DNA of 64,000 nt, taken from NCBI GenBank assembly GCA_011009095.1, contig VTPC01000626.1, positions 63,953 to 127,952 of the forward strand, given 5' to 3'. Shown in pieces: positions 1 through 47,568 of this stretch; position 1 is the first letter of the stretch; each line of letters opens with the position of its first letter. The DNA is from Ignelater luminosus (taxonomy: Eukaryota > Arthropoda > Insecta > Coleoptera > Elateridae). The translations under genes were made by a program, and so were the position numbers. Under the pieces are notes generated by a model. It saw only the letters and a list, made by a program, of their open reading frames with translations. It searched no databases and had not been told where the DNA came from.

Positions 1-87
1 CCACTATTCAACGTGATTTTGTGTTTGATATCCTTACCAGAGGCGGAAATTTGCATGGAGGGCTAACCCATTAATCTAACAAAAACT

Positions 88-99
88 GTTACGCCACTG
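88..99. repeat. Right terminus of a CAGTGGCGTA-type DNA transposon
   Basis: The sequence GTTACGCCACTG matches the end of the complete 1.1-kb element at 61110-62206, whose inverted ends read CAGTGGCGTAGCAAC. The other end of this copy would lie left of the window, so only the terminus and about 90 bases of flank are seen. A similar terminus occurs at 42197-42208. Confidence 0.4.
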
Positions 100-1908
100 A
101 AAAATTAAGAAATCTTTTTATTTTTGGAATTAACAATTAATTTGACAAAGAAAGTTACTCTTAGATCTTTTCCCTATAATGTCTCATTTTCTAGTAAAAT
201 AACAGACACCCTAGAGTAACAATCTCATATTGATACCTCATTTTGTTCTTAAAATATTGAAAAAAATGAGAAATTTTGTTGTAAAGTAAAACGTGCACTA
301 ACTGCTTTATTCTATTCAAACATTACACCATTTACAACATAAAAAGCTCCAAACACTTGAAAAGCAATGGTTTAGGTTTATTAAAAATTAATATAGTGTG
401 GGAATGCTTTTAATAAAATATATATATAATTACTACATAAAAAGTAATTGAAGTCATATAAATAGGTTTTGAAGAGAAACAAAATTTCATTTGATGATCT
501 TGAACAGAAGTTTATTTTTTGCCAAGGCACGTAAGAAACTTGCACTTTTCTTTTTTTTCTTTCTCCTGTTTACATTTTGATCTTTTAAGTAGATCGCTTT
601 CTTCCTTTTTCATGTCTCTACACACTTTATTATCCTTGATTAATGATGCAGTGTTATTTGTTTTAGATTGGGTAGGTTGAGTAAACCTAGTTGGCCTGTA
701 AAAGGAAATTTGTTATCTTTAACTTATCTAATTAACCTTTTCAAAAATATTAAAAGCAATATATAAATTTATTTAACAAATTAACCTGTTATTTGTATGT
801 GATTGAGTCCAGTATCTTGATGAAGCCCACATTCCAATCATATTTTTGATTTTGTTCTGTATACTTGCACTACTTTACAATTTGTAAAATACAAGAATTT
901 TTGGATATGTCTGTGTACTGTTTACTTCTTAAAACTTCTCATTAAATATTTATTATTATTCATTTATAACCTGTTACTAAACAAGCAGTGCCCTAGTGGG
1001 GAAATCCTGCATAAAAAATATAAATAAAATTAAAAATATGTTTCAAGGATTAACTAAATACTGCATGAACCGTGAATTAAACAAAAAATTCAAATAACTC
1101 TACATTTTGAAACCAACAATTTGATTTTAACAGCTTTGATTTTTAACACAACAGTTTTAGTTTCCTTTATTTATTGTGATAGTAGAAATGATAAGCAGCA
1201 ATATTTGAATAATAGTATTTGCTTGTGTGTTAAAAATATTACACACCTTATATTCTATTTCATTACTTCATTAGTCAAATTCCTGATGTTTAACATTGTT
1301 AATAACTTGTACATAAATTATAGGTAATTAGAAATGCAAAGAAAATAGGAAAAAGCAGAGAAAGTAAATGGTTTTTTAATATTGTTATTAGTGTTTATTA
1401 ATAATCACAAATTCTTAACTTGAGCAGAATTCAAAAAGTTAGTTAAATATTGTCACCCATGGCACCTAGAGTGACTAAATTCCAAAACTGCAAATAAATT
1501 AATGCTGTTAATGGAATTTACTTTGAAATGAGTTTGTTTATAATTAGGACTTAGAAATGTTTACTATAATTAGTACTGTACATAAAAATATATACGAATG
1601 TTTAATCCTACACTGTCCATTTGATTTTTTAAATTCTTATTAAATAAATCTTGATTATTTATTTAGTGATTTGATTCCTTATCCACTCTGCAACAACCAT
1701 TTTGTGCTTTGTTACATAATATCAGTTATATAATTAAACTTTTTGTCTGTAAGATAGAAATCTTTCTTATATGTCTCTAGTCCAGCAAAGTTAGTTTTGA
1801 TTCCTTCTGCACTGATATAGGTAGAGATTACCATTAGTAGTTTTCTGGTTAAATTAAGTTCATTAATTAAAGGTTTCAGAGACTTGGTTAATTTTTTGAA
1901 TTGACTTT
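100..1908. other. AT-rich non-coding stretch
   Basis: About 1.8 kb of AT-rich DNA. The few open frames are short, have skewed composition and match no family I recognise, including a 66-codon minus-strand frame at 1712-1912. I see no RNA gene or repeat structure here. It lies beyond the 3' end of the minus-strand WDFY3 gene. Confidence 0.4.
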
Positions 1909-3424
1909 CCACACAGCAGAGGATATCCTATGGATATCCATTTTATGTCCATATAATATCCGAATGTCCGTAGATGTCTAGAGGATATCCATAAGATGTC
2001 CTACAGCGGATATACAGTGGATATCCAGAAAGATCATCCTATGAATATCCATTTTATGTCCATATAATATCCGAATGTCCATGGATGTCTAGAGATGGCG
2101 ATGTTTCTATTTCGTAAACTTCCGTTACCTTTTGAGCATCTTAGTATAATGCGCGAGCAACACTTTTTTCATGCGTAATTCCACCAGTATCTTATTATGG
2201 TCGTTATGATGGTGTGCAAAAATTAAGATGGTGTCTGGTATGGTTATGGTTCATTTCCATTTCGACCTTGTTGATAGGTATATTGGTGATTTAAGTTGCG
2301 TATATTTTTATTCTGTTGGTGTTGTGTATTTTTATTTTAGACGATTACGCTACGGACGTATAAATATTTTAGTGAACTATACATAGTGTTAGAGTGTTTT
2401 ATAAACTATACATAATTAGTTTACAGTTTACATAATTTAACAAGACTTTTGAGGCTCTCTACAGCTATCGAGTATTATTTTATTATGTATTTTTATTAGA
2501 TTAAATATTTTTGGAAATTATTATGACTTTATAACATTATAACATCTAGCTACATCTATAAAGTAAATAAAAAGTGTATATTACTAATCCATATATTCTA
2601 ACCAGAACCATTCAAGAATGATACTGTGGATATACAAGGAAAAAATAACATAGGAAAACTGACAGATGATATGATTGAAACTGTCTGATGTAGCAATTAA
2701 CATCAAAAACATGCTAATAATTATATATCTTTATGTGTATGGTAGGTTCAAATTGATATACGAGCCCTGAGTTGAAAGAATTGGCTTACAACTCTGAATT
2801 TGTATTGAAGGAATTGCAACATTTTTACTTACAATAATAGATTTTTTGACACAAGAAATGAACAATAAGCTATAGATTAGTTCCTATACCTAATCAAATT
2901 TAAATGTTAAAATACAAATAATGTTCTAACACAATTCATAATAAGAGGTAGGCCAGTTCTTTCGATGCAAGGCTAATATATACATATATATATCATCATC
3001 AGGAATTTTTTGTGGAGAAAATAAATATCCCTGACAAGCGAAAAGGATGTTATTGATGACAAATTTTTTTATTTATTTATTAATGAAGATATCATAAATT
3101 ATGAAGTTAGCTTTTGATATCCATCAGATTATGAATTAAGATATCTGTAAGTATAGTATTTGAATATCCATAGTAATGTGAATATGGATATCCATAGTAT
3201 ATCCTGCGTGGATATCTACCGTACATCCTATGTGGATATTCACAGTATATCCAGTATGGACATCCATAATATATCCGGTGTGGCTATACTGTGGACGTCC
3301 ACTTTAGTGAAAAATGGATATCCATAAGACATCCAGTGGATGTAATATGGATATCCTATGGATCTATGAATATCCGGTTAAGGATGTCCATTAGACATCC
3401 ATCGGATATACTAGTGCTGTGTGG
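1909..3424. mobile_element. TIR element with GGATATCC-rich subterminal arrays
   Basis: The block begins with CCACACAGCA and ends with TGCTGTGTGG, a perfect 10-bp terminal inverted repeat. Inside each end lie dense arrays of variants of ATGGATATCCAT, alternating with GGATGTCC and GGACATCC forms (about 1919-2090 and 3115-3410). The middle (about 2100-3100) is AT-rich and has no recognisable transposase. This is the layout of a non-autonomous DNA transposon whose subterminal repeats bind a transposase supplied elsewhere. I could not see a convincing target-site duplication, so the superfamily is open. Confidence 0.55.
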
Positions 3425-3449
3425 GTTGAGATAACCAGTATAAATTCTT

Positions 3450-4190
3450 CTTTCTGTGAGAAAGATTTTGTGGCTTATTTTGAATTCTTTTAATTATATG
3501 ACTTCTCTTTGGAAGAATCATAGGATACTTTTAGGAATAATTTATTTCTTTAGCATTTTTGTAGCCTACCATAGTGATCCTCTTAAGATGTTATTTCTGT
3601 CAAGAAACGGATGTAAATATTTTAAACTTGTTTTAATCACTTCATTTTTGCATAATGCCTTTATTTTCTCTTGACAATGTTTTTGTTGTTCAAGTTTAAT
3701 TGTCATATCTAGAGAATTATCTAATTCTCTAGTAGCAACATAAATTTAACCTCTGGTATATTTTCCAATACCTCAACCTCAGATTGCATTAAAATACTTA
3801 GTTGTGATTGAGTCAAAAATTCTGGACCATTCCACCACAATTTACTATTAAGTAACGTTGCAGGGGAAGTGCCTATAGATATTACATCGCTATGATTTTG
3901 GCTCGACTCAAATGTAGTTCCATTTAAAATCTTGTGTCAATTCATTGATGTCTCTTCACACAGCTGTTGAAAATATTTCTGGCACCCTCTCAACTTCATT
4001 TGAAGTAACTAATAATGCTGTAGCTAAATTAGACATTTGATGTTTAAATTCTCCATAACGATGTAACCAAATTTTGTATTTAATAATTTGGCGCTGCTAT
4101 TTGGAATAATTAAAAAACCAGGTTTTAGAATTTCTCTTAAAACATCAGCTCCCACAAGTATTGAGATCTTGCTAGAATATTAAATTCAGG
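3450..4190 (-). pseudogene. BEL/Pao LTR-retrotransposon pol fragment, decayed
   Basis: On the minus strand, several frames give BEL/Pao-like pieces in pol order. Near 4170-4060 is a protease-type stretch with LVGADVLREILKPGF. Near 3850-3800 is the linker before integrase with the KLWWNGPEFL signature. Near 3640-3460 is a piece resembling the integrase N-terminal region (HPFL, GRLQ). The reverse transcriptase expected between protease and integrase is missing, and stops and frame changes are frequent. This is therefore an internally deleted fossil. No LTRs were seen. Confidence 0.5.
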
Positions 4191-4284
4191 GTACTTAAAT
4201 TAACATTACTTAGGTAAACTAATTTCGTTTTTATCAAAATAAGATATTGGTAATAAAATTAAATATTGAATATTTCCACAGAGC

Positions 4285-5375
4285 TTGGGGCTCCTCAGAC
4301 CTGTTCCCACTCCTTCAGGAAATTCGTCTAGTAGCCGTTGCTGCGTGCGTGACCCCTCACCCTTCTCCCCTATCCTACCATACAGTGTGAACTGTGGGGA
4401 GTTGTGGTTCTGAAGAAAACCGTTTTACCCAATCACCGCATACCCAAATCCCTTCTCACCCTAAATTACTATTCCAATGTATATTCCAAAAACCAAAACC
4501 AACAGCACCAACACCCTCCTCTTCCACCACCACCACCAACTCTGACCTCCAATCCAACCGCCGCCGCCAGCCTAACTATCCACCACTCCAGCATCCCAAT
4601 ACTACCAAAAAACCGCTGCGACGCCAACATCACCAGATAGTCCTTGAGAACCACCTAGCCGACTTATCACTATCTTGCCTCCCAATGATGAAGATTTCCG
4701 ATGATACACCGACTCTTGCACTTGTAGTATGAGTGGGCGCCCTCGGCGTGGTTGCCACTACATCAGCGGAGACGATGAAGCCGACGGAGAACTGGAGACC
4801 GGACCGACGACGCGACGGAGCTGACCCGCAGGACCTCCACACTTTTGTCTTTGCCGACCAGGTCGGACCCGGCACGGGGGTTTTAAGTGCAAGTTTGCAA
4901 TCAACCAACCTATCCTATCCTTGATCGCAGCAGCGTTCACCAACCAACCACCACATATCTACCTAGGCCTAAAAGACTCATGGCTACAGCAGTCTCTGAT
5001 GCTGTTTTTGCAGCAGCAGGAACAATTATGATTTGACATTGACTGACTGTAAGCGTTGAACCGGGACGCCAGCGATGGTGGGTTGTGATGCACTGATAGT
5101 AGATAGGAGTGGGCACGCTCGCCGTGGTTGCCCTTACAGCGACGGTGGAGCTGATGGAGAACTGGAGACCGCACCTCTATATTTCCCTCCAGACAGACTG
5201 ACCAGACACATTACAAGGGTTTTAAGCGAAAAATTTGTCACCTAACTACTATCCTATCATATCTTTGACCGTGTGATGCAGCGTTCACCAACTAAACTAC
5301 TACATTCTACCTAGGTCGAAAAAGCTCGTGGCCTCTACTGCTACAAAACAGCAGCAGTAACAATTATGATTTAAG
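4285..5375 (+). mobile_element. Internally deleted non-LTR (jockey-like) copy with duplicated 3' region
   Basis: This GC-richer island stands out from its surroundings. The first 450 bases encode proline-, serine- and threonine-rich open frames (4394-4732 and 4404-4640), like the N-terminal part of a retroelement ORF1. The segment near 4840-4960 is the reverse complement of 46780-46920, the 3' region of the minus-strand jockey-like element, including the stretch around CCTATCCTATC and the GCAGCGTTCACC block. So this copy is plus-oriented and has lost its middle. Its 3' region is present twice, starting near 4732 and near 5106 (period about 374 bp). Confidence 0.5.
4732..5375 (+). repeat. Two tandem copies of the non-LTR 3' region, period about 374 bp
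   Basis: Unit 1 starts at GAGTGGGCGCCCTCGGCGTG (about 4732) and unit 2 at GAGTGGGCACGCTCGCCGTG (about 5106). Both continue through a shared GGAGAACTGGAGACC block, a GGGTTTTAAG block, a GCAGCGTTCACCAAC block, a CTACCTAGG block and end at AACAATTATGATTT. The units have diverged by substitutions and small indels, so the duplication is not recent. Confidence 0.6.
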
Positions 5376-5454
5376 TTTTCTGAATCTCAGACAAAACATG
5401 AGGGAAGGGTTCTCTTGATTTACTTATTGGTGTAAACAATTTGGGTGAAATGGA

Positions 5455-6095
5455 AGATAAAAATGTAATTAGTCTTCTTTTGGACCTTTCTGGGGTAGTT
5501 CTCCAAGATACTAGGAAAGTGTACGTAGTTGCTAGCATTGTATGCACCTTGGAATCTTTCCAAAAAGACCCTCGAAACCTAGGGGAGGTGCTCTTCCCCT
5601 TCCAACCCTTCTAGTGCCGTTATTTTTGGATAATTAATGGTGAGATCGGCATGTAGCTCTTTCAAACCTTTATGCATGCATCAGAGATAGGAAGTTTTGA
5701 AATCTCTTGTGAATTTGTTATTTTTGGCTTTTCGTCATTTGTGCCGAAAGGGTACGTTCTATTGACACCAAACATTAACCACCGTGAAGGGAAGGTAAAG
5801 ATACGTAAAAAATGTAATAAGCCTTTTTTTAAAAAAGCACTTCTTGTACCTGAAAATCAGATTTGATGGTACAATGTAGGAGAGTTGGTTCACATAGGTA
5901 TGCGGTCAGGTGGTCGATAAGAGGTGTTGTGGAGAGATATCTTGCACCCTCATTACTCACCATTTATATTATGTATATTAATAAACTTAATAATTAGAAT
6001 GAATTTGGTAAGAGTTTCTTATGAAAAATGAATTTCTGAGAAAGAAATCACATTTTCTGTTTTTCGGTTTTAATATCAAGTAATTTTTGTTATTT
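5455..6095 (+). repeat. Unclassified dispersed repeat, copy 1 (partial)
   Basis: This segment shares long blocks with 13655-14000 and 22975-23810, in the same orientation. Shared blocks include GTCTTCTTTTGGACCTTTCT, a CCAAAAAGACCCTCGAAACC block, GGTGC followed by TCCCCTTC, a TTATTTTTGG plus TTAATG block, a CATGTAGC block, and a final TTTCTTATGAAAAATGAATT type block. The 64-codon frame at 5672-5866 falls in it and looks incidental. No coding capacity or TIR was recognised. Confidence 0.55.
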
Positions 6096-9000
6096 CTAAA
6101 CAGAGTTGAAAGTTCATTATTGAAATGGTTCCACAAAATAAAACTGGTGCATTGTAGACTCTATGCAAGTGTTTCTGGAGCATTAATGATTTAAAAAAAA
6201 CTACTTTTTTGCTCGGAAGGGTATAAACCAACTTTTTGAGAACTGCTGTCATTTAAATTATCTGAAAGGTTCAATGATAATAAAAACAACCTTTAAAAGT
6301 AATTCAATCTTTTCCCAGAGGTATAGGGATTTTTAAACAATGGCCTAATGCATTGCAGCTACTGACCTACCATAATTTTGTAAATGTAGATCAACAAATT
6401 TAAGAGAAAGAAAATATTTTAATTCCTCAACAAAGGGGTGCTTTCACGTGTTTAAATTTTTAAAACCAGATGTGCTTAATGAAGGTTTAAGAGATAAGCA
6501 TATTTAAAGTTTTGTGATTTGTTTTTTCTGCTAAATTACCATTTATTTTTCTTTTAAGAGCAGGTTGTTTATTTATTATATGTACTATATAAATCGGAGT
6601 TTTCTTAATTCTTAACTGAGGGTTAGTTTGGCAAAATATTTTTTTATAAATGTGCTAACACTTCAGAATCTATGGTTTAAGTTAGTGAAACCACTTCAAA
6701 AACACCCTGTATTTTAGTGAAGAATTTCAAGTTGTTTGCTATAATTATTAAGTTTGCGCCTCTTTTTTTAAAAAAAGGTACTTATTTTATATCAATTAAC
6801 AATTAATAAAACCATGCAAAAATGTGAAGCTTATTTACAGAATCAATACTACAAAAGTTATTTTAAAAGATAACATGCAATTACATGTATTCCGAGAATT
6901 GTGTGCTTCCAAGTAATAATAAAATAATGGAACATGACATAACTTAACTAGAGCATGTATGAAAAGAAAAAGAATGAGAATTTTTAATGGTTTTAGAATA
7001 AAAAAAATACAGAAACTTGTTAATTCTTCTTAATCTTTATTTTTAGGATAATAAATCAAGGACTTATTTACAATTTACTAAACTAGCTTTCTACAGTATC
7101 ACATACATTTATAAAATATACGTAAATATATTATACTCATATACTTTGGAATGCACAATAGTGCCAATGGTTTTTTTTTATATTTTTAATATTGTCTACA
7201 GAATGCCAGTGCAATTCTTGTTTCTTTAACAAATTCGTTCCATCTTTCATTAGTAAAAAAATAATACCAAAAAAGTTATTATTGAGTATTACTTTCTTGT
7301 CCATATCACAACTACATTGTTTTTAAAATGCACAAGCTACTGGCAATGTTATGTTATTATTAATGTGTTTTTCATTCCTTTTTTACAAAAAATATTGTAT
7401 ACCACACACATATTATTTACTTGGTAAAAAGCTATCAAGAAAAATTAAAGTATGTATATAATATGCCACAAGTTTCCAAGAAAAATTATTGTATTTTGCA
7501 TATTGCTTATTGCAGCCACAGAAATTATTTTAAAGCAAGTATTTTACCAATTATTATTAGTAGTGGTAGTAACTAGACACATTTCAAACCCATATACGGT
7601 TATCTCTCTTTTCCACATGAAAAATAAGAATTATTTGGTGCTGCATTTTTGGTGTTCTTTTTCCATTTGTGCTAGAAGTGCACGATAACAATCACTGCGC
7701 CAAATATTTAATTTTCTTTTTACAATTAACCGAATTACAAATAACATTTTTATCAATTTGCTAAATGTATATTTAGAAAAAGAAGGTTATTTTGTAAATT
7801 TGTCAATATAATGCACAATTGATAATATCCAATTACAAGTTAAAAGATTATACACAGTGTATCTGGGTCTGAATATAACATTTAAAGCATAACAAGTTAA
7901 ATAACGAAACAAACAGAACAAAGATATTGTCATTCTTTTGTTTTATATTTGTACATTTTTATGCAGATTATATTTGATTAGTATTTCCACATTGTTGGGT
8001 ATATCGTTTTTATTTTTAAAAACAGAAGCATCATATTGTCTGAACTTACAAGAAAATGACTTTCATATTAAGTCGAGCAGTTTCCAAATCTTGCAGCATG
8101 CGAAATGCGCAAAAGGCAGAGCTTACTGCACAATAAAGAAAGAAAATTGCAAAAATCATGCATGTAGGGCCGCCCGGCTAAAATTCGTCTTCTGCGCATC
8201 AAAGGTCGCGTGTCACGAGATTTGGAAACCACTATAAAGCTGAAATAATTAAATGAGTTGTGGCCTAGAATACCATCAATCTTAAAACACAATATTATCA
8301 CACTAGATTGACACTAATCATTATTATGGCAAGATCTACTACGACAAGTTAAAATACTAGGGGAGCACATATGATTGTGAATTATAAAAAAACAAGATTA
8401 GTGGAATTTAAAATATGTTCCCTAACCGACACTGTGTGTGAGAATCTTTTAAAGCTCCTGATGCTATTTAATTCTCAAATGTAGTCTAATTGCTTACTTT
8501 TAACAACTATCTATATTGCCCATATAACAAAGCATAAATCAATCATTTACACATGCCCAGTATTATAATATTTGATGCAAAATTCAATCTTTTAATACAA
8601 AATTGTTATAAAGTTCTTTTTAGAAAAATCTACTTCTTAAATACTACCAGACAGTAAAAAAAAAAAAAAGAATGACAATACCCTGTTAGTAATACAGAAA
8701 TACTTTTAAATACAACTACCTTATCTAATAAATATTAAAAGAAAATTAAAACTTACAGCTATATAATAAAATCAATTAAAAAAAAATTAAATCAGTCCAT
8801 TTTTATGGTTAAATAAAATTTAAAATTAAACAACTCGATAAATATATCTCTTTCACTAATCATTAAAAAAAAATATTAAGCGTATTAAAAAGTCAATTTG
8901 CTATAATAAATTAAATAGCACAATTTTTATTTTTTTCCCTTTTCTACGTATTAATCAGCAATTAATATAATTTTCGTTTAAAACAACGATAAAGCATACT

Positions 9001-9763
9001 TTTAGTATTTCGAAATTAAAAACAATACTGACCAATGAATCCATAATTAGTATAATACCGAAAATTGTACGTACATAACATTAATATAAATATATGACCC
9101 TTTTAAAAGTATTATGCTTCTCAAACATCGACACACATAATTTAAAAAACAAATTGTCAAATTATCATCTATATTAAAACCTTTTTTGTTTTATTTTCTC
9201 TTTTTAATGTCTATAATATCAACAACAGTCAGTTTTTCTAATGAATACAGTTGGTTACTAGGTGGCAGTTTGTTAATTACCATGTGTTTAATGGACTATT
9301 TGTACAAATTAACCATAATAACAATCTAAATAAGAGAGTGCATCCATTAATTGAACAATTTTGTGCCTTACAAAGGACTATAATTTACAATAAATTCTAG
9401 ACAAGACTAAGATAATTTTGAAACTGCCAAGAAGCAACATTCACTAAGCGCACTCAGGATTCTTTTTTGGCTATGGCTATGTTATATCTGATATTTTTCA
9501 GAACACAGATTTCAAGTCTAAGTTTACATCAAATGGAGTGATGCATTCTTTAAAATTTTTATCATTTGTTTATTCCCCCAAAGTTTAAAATCTCATTTTT
9601 TTTTGTTTAAGAATGTATCAAATCTAGTTAGTGAATAAATGTTTTGTAGATCATTCTGTAACTATTTATACAAAATATACCTATACACATTTATACAACT
9701 TCAACTAACGTTAAAGGTTTATTCGTTTTCTTCCAATTACTATCCATCTATCAATCTTAAACT
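6096..9763. other. AT-rich DNA downstream of WDFY3; may hold its 3' UTR
   Basis: This is 3.7 kb without a recognisable coding sequence. The part next to 9764 must contain the 3' UTR of the minus-strand WDFY3 gene. A TTTATT (AATAAA on the minus strand) occurs about 40 bases past the stop, and others follow further left, so the true polyadenylation site cannot be chosen by eye. The rest is low-complexity A/T-rich sequence. Confidence 0.35.
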
Positions 9764-41818
<32,055 letters not shown>

Positions 41819-42520
41819 TTTTTTAAGAGTTTAATAGCATCTGAAACGAAACAATTCAAATTAAGGTCATTCGATTTTCTTCATAGGTTAGCACGATAAA
41901 AACAATATAAGTACTCACTTAAAACTCATTAAATTGTTAGTATATAAATTCAACGTTGTAATTATGAATGATTTATAGTTAAATTATTATAGTAAAATTT
42001 CTCTTATCACTAATTTGAAAATAACAAAATGACTCAAGGACTGACCTCATCTCTTAAAATTTACTAATGGCTAAAATGGTAAAAGTGCAACTTCTAACTT
42101 CTAGGAAATCGAAAATTGCTTCTTTACACGCAGATAACATATAAGCGGTATCAGGAAACATCAATGAATAACAGGAATTATCAAATAACAACAAATGTTA
42201 CGCCACTGAAGTGGAAGGCATGATCATTGATTTTGTGTTAAATGTTAAGGAATTACACGGAAAAGAAAACATTACATGGTTGAGATGAAATGAAATCCTT
42301 ACCTGGCTTGTTAATAATTTTGTAGTTGTTTTCATTTTATAAAAAATACGCCCATTTTACGTACTGAACAACTAACACGCACTTTCATACCGATTAATGT
42401 ATTGTACGTACACAAAACATAATTTTCTGTTTGTGATGTATTTCAGTATACTTCCCACTTTATTTTGGATTATTTTTTCTTCACGTATTATTATTGAGTC
42501 GCGTCAGCGCTGCTAAATCC
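41819..42520 (-). promoter_or_regulatory. WDFY3 5' UTR and promoter region
   Basis: The first coding exon extends upstream to an acceptor at 41840 (TTTCAG|ATGCTATTAAAC), so the 5' UTR is split. A likely non-coding first exon ends at 42303 with the donor CCAG|GTAAGG. Its start cannot be fixed; the 42350-42520 stretch is the best candidate for the promoter, turning from A/T-rich to GCGTCAGCGCTGC. No clear TATA or initiator was chosen. Confidence 0.4.
42197..42208. repeat. Terminus of a CAGTGGCGTA-type DNA transposon
   Basis: GTTACGCCACTG again matches the terminal repeat of the complete element at 61110-62206. It lies within the inferred 5' UTR intron of WDFY3. A partner end was not located. 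Confidence 0.35.
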
Positions 42521-43345
42521 ATGAACACAAACGCCTCCACTAAAGCATCGCACACACCGCACGTAGAAGCTAAAGCTTCGAATACATTAGTATTCGAATT
42601 TAGTCTTTTTCTGTTACCTAAAACATTTTTTATCTCTGTTGATTACTTACGTTAGCATACAGATAATCTTTCTGTCAATATCAAGAAGTATCGCTTAGAT
42701 GATTAAAGATTGCAAGATAATTCACAAAATACAACTGATAAAGTGATAAACTATATAAGATGTGTGGAGAATTTTATTATTAAATAGTGAAATGTTACTA
42801 GAATATTTGACCAGTGATAGGTGTGGGTCTCGTCTTGCATTATAAACAGAGCTAGGGAATATTCAAAAATCTAAAAATTCTTAAGTATTTAGAATACTTC
42901 CAAAGTATCTAGTATCTATCTAAGAAAAGCTTTGGTTCAAACTCTTTTAGAAATTAATCAAAATCAAAGTCAAAAAACGGTCTAAAGAATAAAATTATCC
43001 TAAAACTTTTCTACTAACTAGTTTCCCTGTCACGAGACGCAACAGTCCTAAGACAGGCGTAATGTAGCGCACAGGCTAAAGGATCACAATTATATCCAAG
43101 TATGTTGGGTTGCCTACAACTAGGCGCAGGTGTCAAGCATACCCTCCCAAGTCAGGAGTCAAAAAACCATTACTACAGGAAGTAAAAGAAAAACTATATA
43201 TAACAGCATGGAAAGATGAAGGAATAGATGTTACAAAAGAAAGCTAGGTCAAACAAGAAAAAAAATTATTTTATAATTTTTATTAAAGACATAACTATGT
43301 ACATTTTTTTAACATTTATTCCAAATCTTCATTATTCAAATTCAT

Positions 43346-46278
<2,933 letters not shown>

Positions 46279-46690
46279 TTAATGTTACAGTAATAATTGC
46301 ACACAACCTTTACAAGTGGTTTGTTTGTTCACACTACAGTACATAATAAGAATCTTTGTAATTTATTTTACGTATGTTATCTGCTTGTTCTTTAACAATG
46401 TGCCATATTAATTCACTTCTAATAGGAAAACTTGTCAATATTTTTATCAACATGGGTTTTCCTAAAATCTCAACTTATATTTAGGTATCCTGTGGATATT
46501 GTGGTTGAATTCTTTAAAATGAATCTGACTTTTATAGTCGTATATAATAATACTATTACTTTTCCTTATTAGTTTTTGATATATCATTAATAAACTACAA
46601 CAGAAAAAATTGATGAAAATGATTTATTTGCATTAAATTTATATTACTATTTAAATTACATTTACCGCTGAGCACTCCCACTAGACTGCA
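46279..46690 (-). promoter_or_regulatory. Upstream region of PARG copy 1
   Basis: This A/T-rich sequence upstream of the ATG at 46278 is shared with 60585-60915 upstream of copy 2, so both copies kept the same proximal promoter region. No specific element was identified. Homology stops near 46625, just before the jockey-like element's 3' end. Confidence 0.4.
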
Positions 46691-46699
46691 TATTCGTTC

Positions 46700-47533
46700 A
46701 AGGTCAAAGGTCAAATTATACTTGTTCCTGTGCTTCGCAGCAGAGGCCACTATAGGCATGGGCCTTTTCGGCCAAGATGGAAGTTGTTATTTGGAAGGCG
46801 AACGCTGCTGCACGCGGTCGATGATAGGATAGGATGGTTGATCGCAAACTTTAGCTGAAAACCCCTTACAAAGTGTCCAGCCTGATCGGTAAGGACGGAA
46901 GTGTGGAGGTCCACTCGGCCTCCTGCATGTCGTTGGCTTCCGAAGTCAAGCTGGTACCTGAAACAAAAAATAGAGTTGTGCTGGGAGGAGGAGGTGTCGA
47001 GGGTTACAGATTTGTGGAGGTTTTGTGAATTGGTATCCCAAACATCGGGTGTGGGATTGGATTATCCATTGGCCAGGAGTGTGCTCTCCAGGATGTCCTG
47101 AAAGTCGTCAGGGAGCTCAGGGGCTTGGGCGAGGAGAAAAGACTGGAAGGTGTTTGAGCTTCCTCTTGGGTTTCCTAGAAATGGGACCGGGGGAAGTCTT
47201 CAGAGTGCCTAGAGCGACGGTTCAGTTCTGTTCAATGACCCTCTTCACGAAGGCGTCCCGCAGAAAGTCGAGTCTATCGCAGGTATTCCGGCTAGCTCGT
47301 AAACCTTCCCGGAGGGGTGGAAGCGATCCAGTGGAAGTAACCTCCGACAATACGACCCTCTGATCCTTCTTGCAAAGCGACTTCACGAGTCTGGGCACGG
47401 CAGCGCCGAAGCAAATTAAGCAATAATCCAAGACGAATGCTTTGTAGGTGTGAATGAGAGTGGGCTGTTGGCATCCGTAGATACTGCGCGCAAAACCGAT
47501 AGGAGGGAGCTACGCCGCTGGACGATATCGCAG
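46700..47533 (-). pseudogene. Jockey-like RT C-terminal part and 3' region
   Basis: On the minus strand, 47470-47222 reads as an RT thumb-like stretch (IHTYKAFVLDYCLICFGAAV ... LPPLREGLRASRNTCDRLDF). The rest down to about 46780 contains the 3' segment also found in reverse orientation near 4840-4960. It continues the RT interrupted at 50066 by the Transib-like element. Confidence 0.55.
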
Positions 47534-47538
47534 CATCG
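47534..47538. repeat. Left target-site duplication (CATCG) of the Transib-like element
   Basis: CATCG directly precedes the terminal CACAGTG and is repeated at 50061-50065 directly after the other terminus. A 5-bp, GC-containing duplication is typical of Transib transposition. Confidence 0.85.
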
Positions 47539-47568
47539 CACAGTGCTGCGATCCTAAGACAATATTCA
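47539..47568 (+). repeat. Left terminal repeat of Transib-like element (RSS-like)
   Basis: Heptamer CACAGTG at 47539-47545, then 13 bp, then ACAATATTC at 47559-47567. The V(D)J nonamer consensus is ACAAAAACC, so six of nine positions match. The right end has the same two blocks with a 22-bp spacer. Confidence 0.7.

Noticed and set aside
1919-3410. GGATATCC arrays as a centromeric-type satellite
   Set aside because: The repeats are confined to the two ends of one TIR-bounded block with a unique centre, which fits a transposon better than a satellite.
3456-3674. Hydrophobic 72-codon plus-strand frame as a membrane protein gene
   Set aside because: The opposite strand carries BEL/Pao integrase-like sequence, so the hydrophobic frame is an A/T-rich antisense shadow.
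4394-4732. Proline- and serine-rich 112-codon frame as a host gene
   Set aside because: It has two overlapping alternative frames of similar composition, lies in a GC-rich island joined to a retroelement 3' region, and has no splice context.
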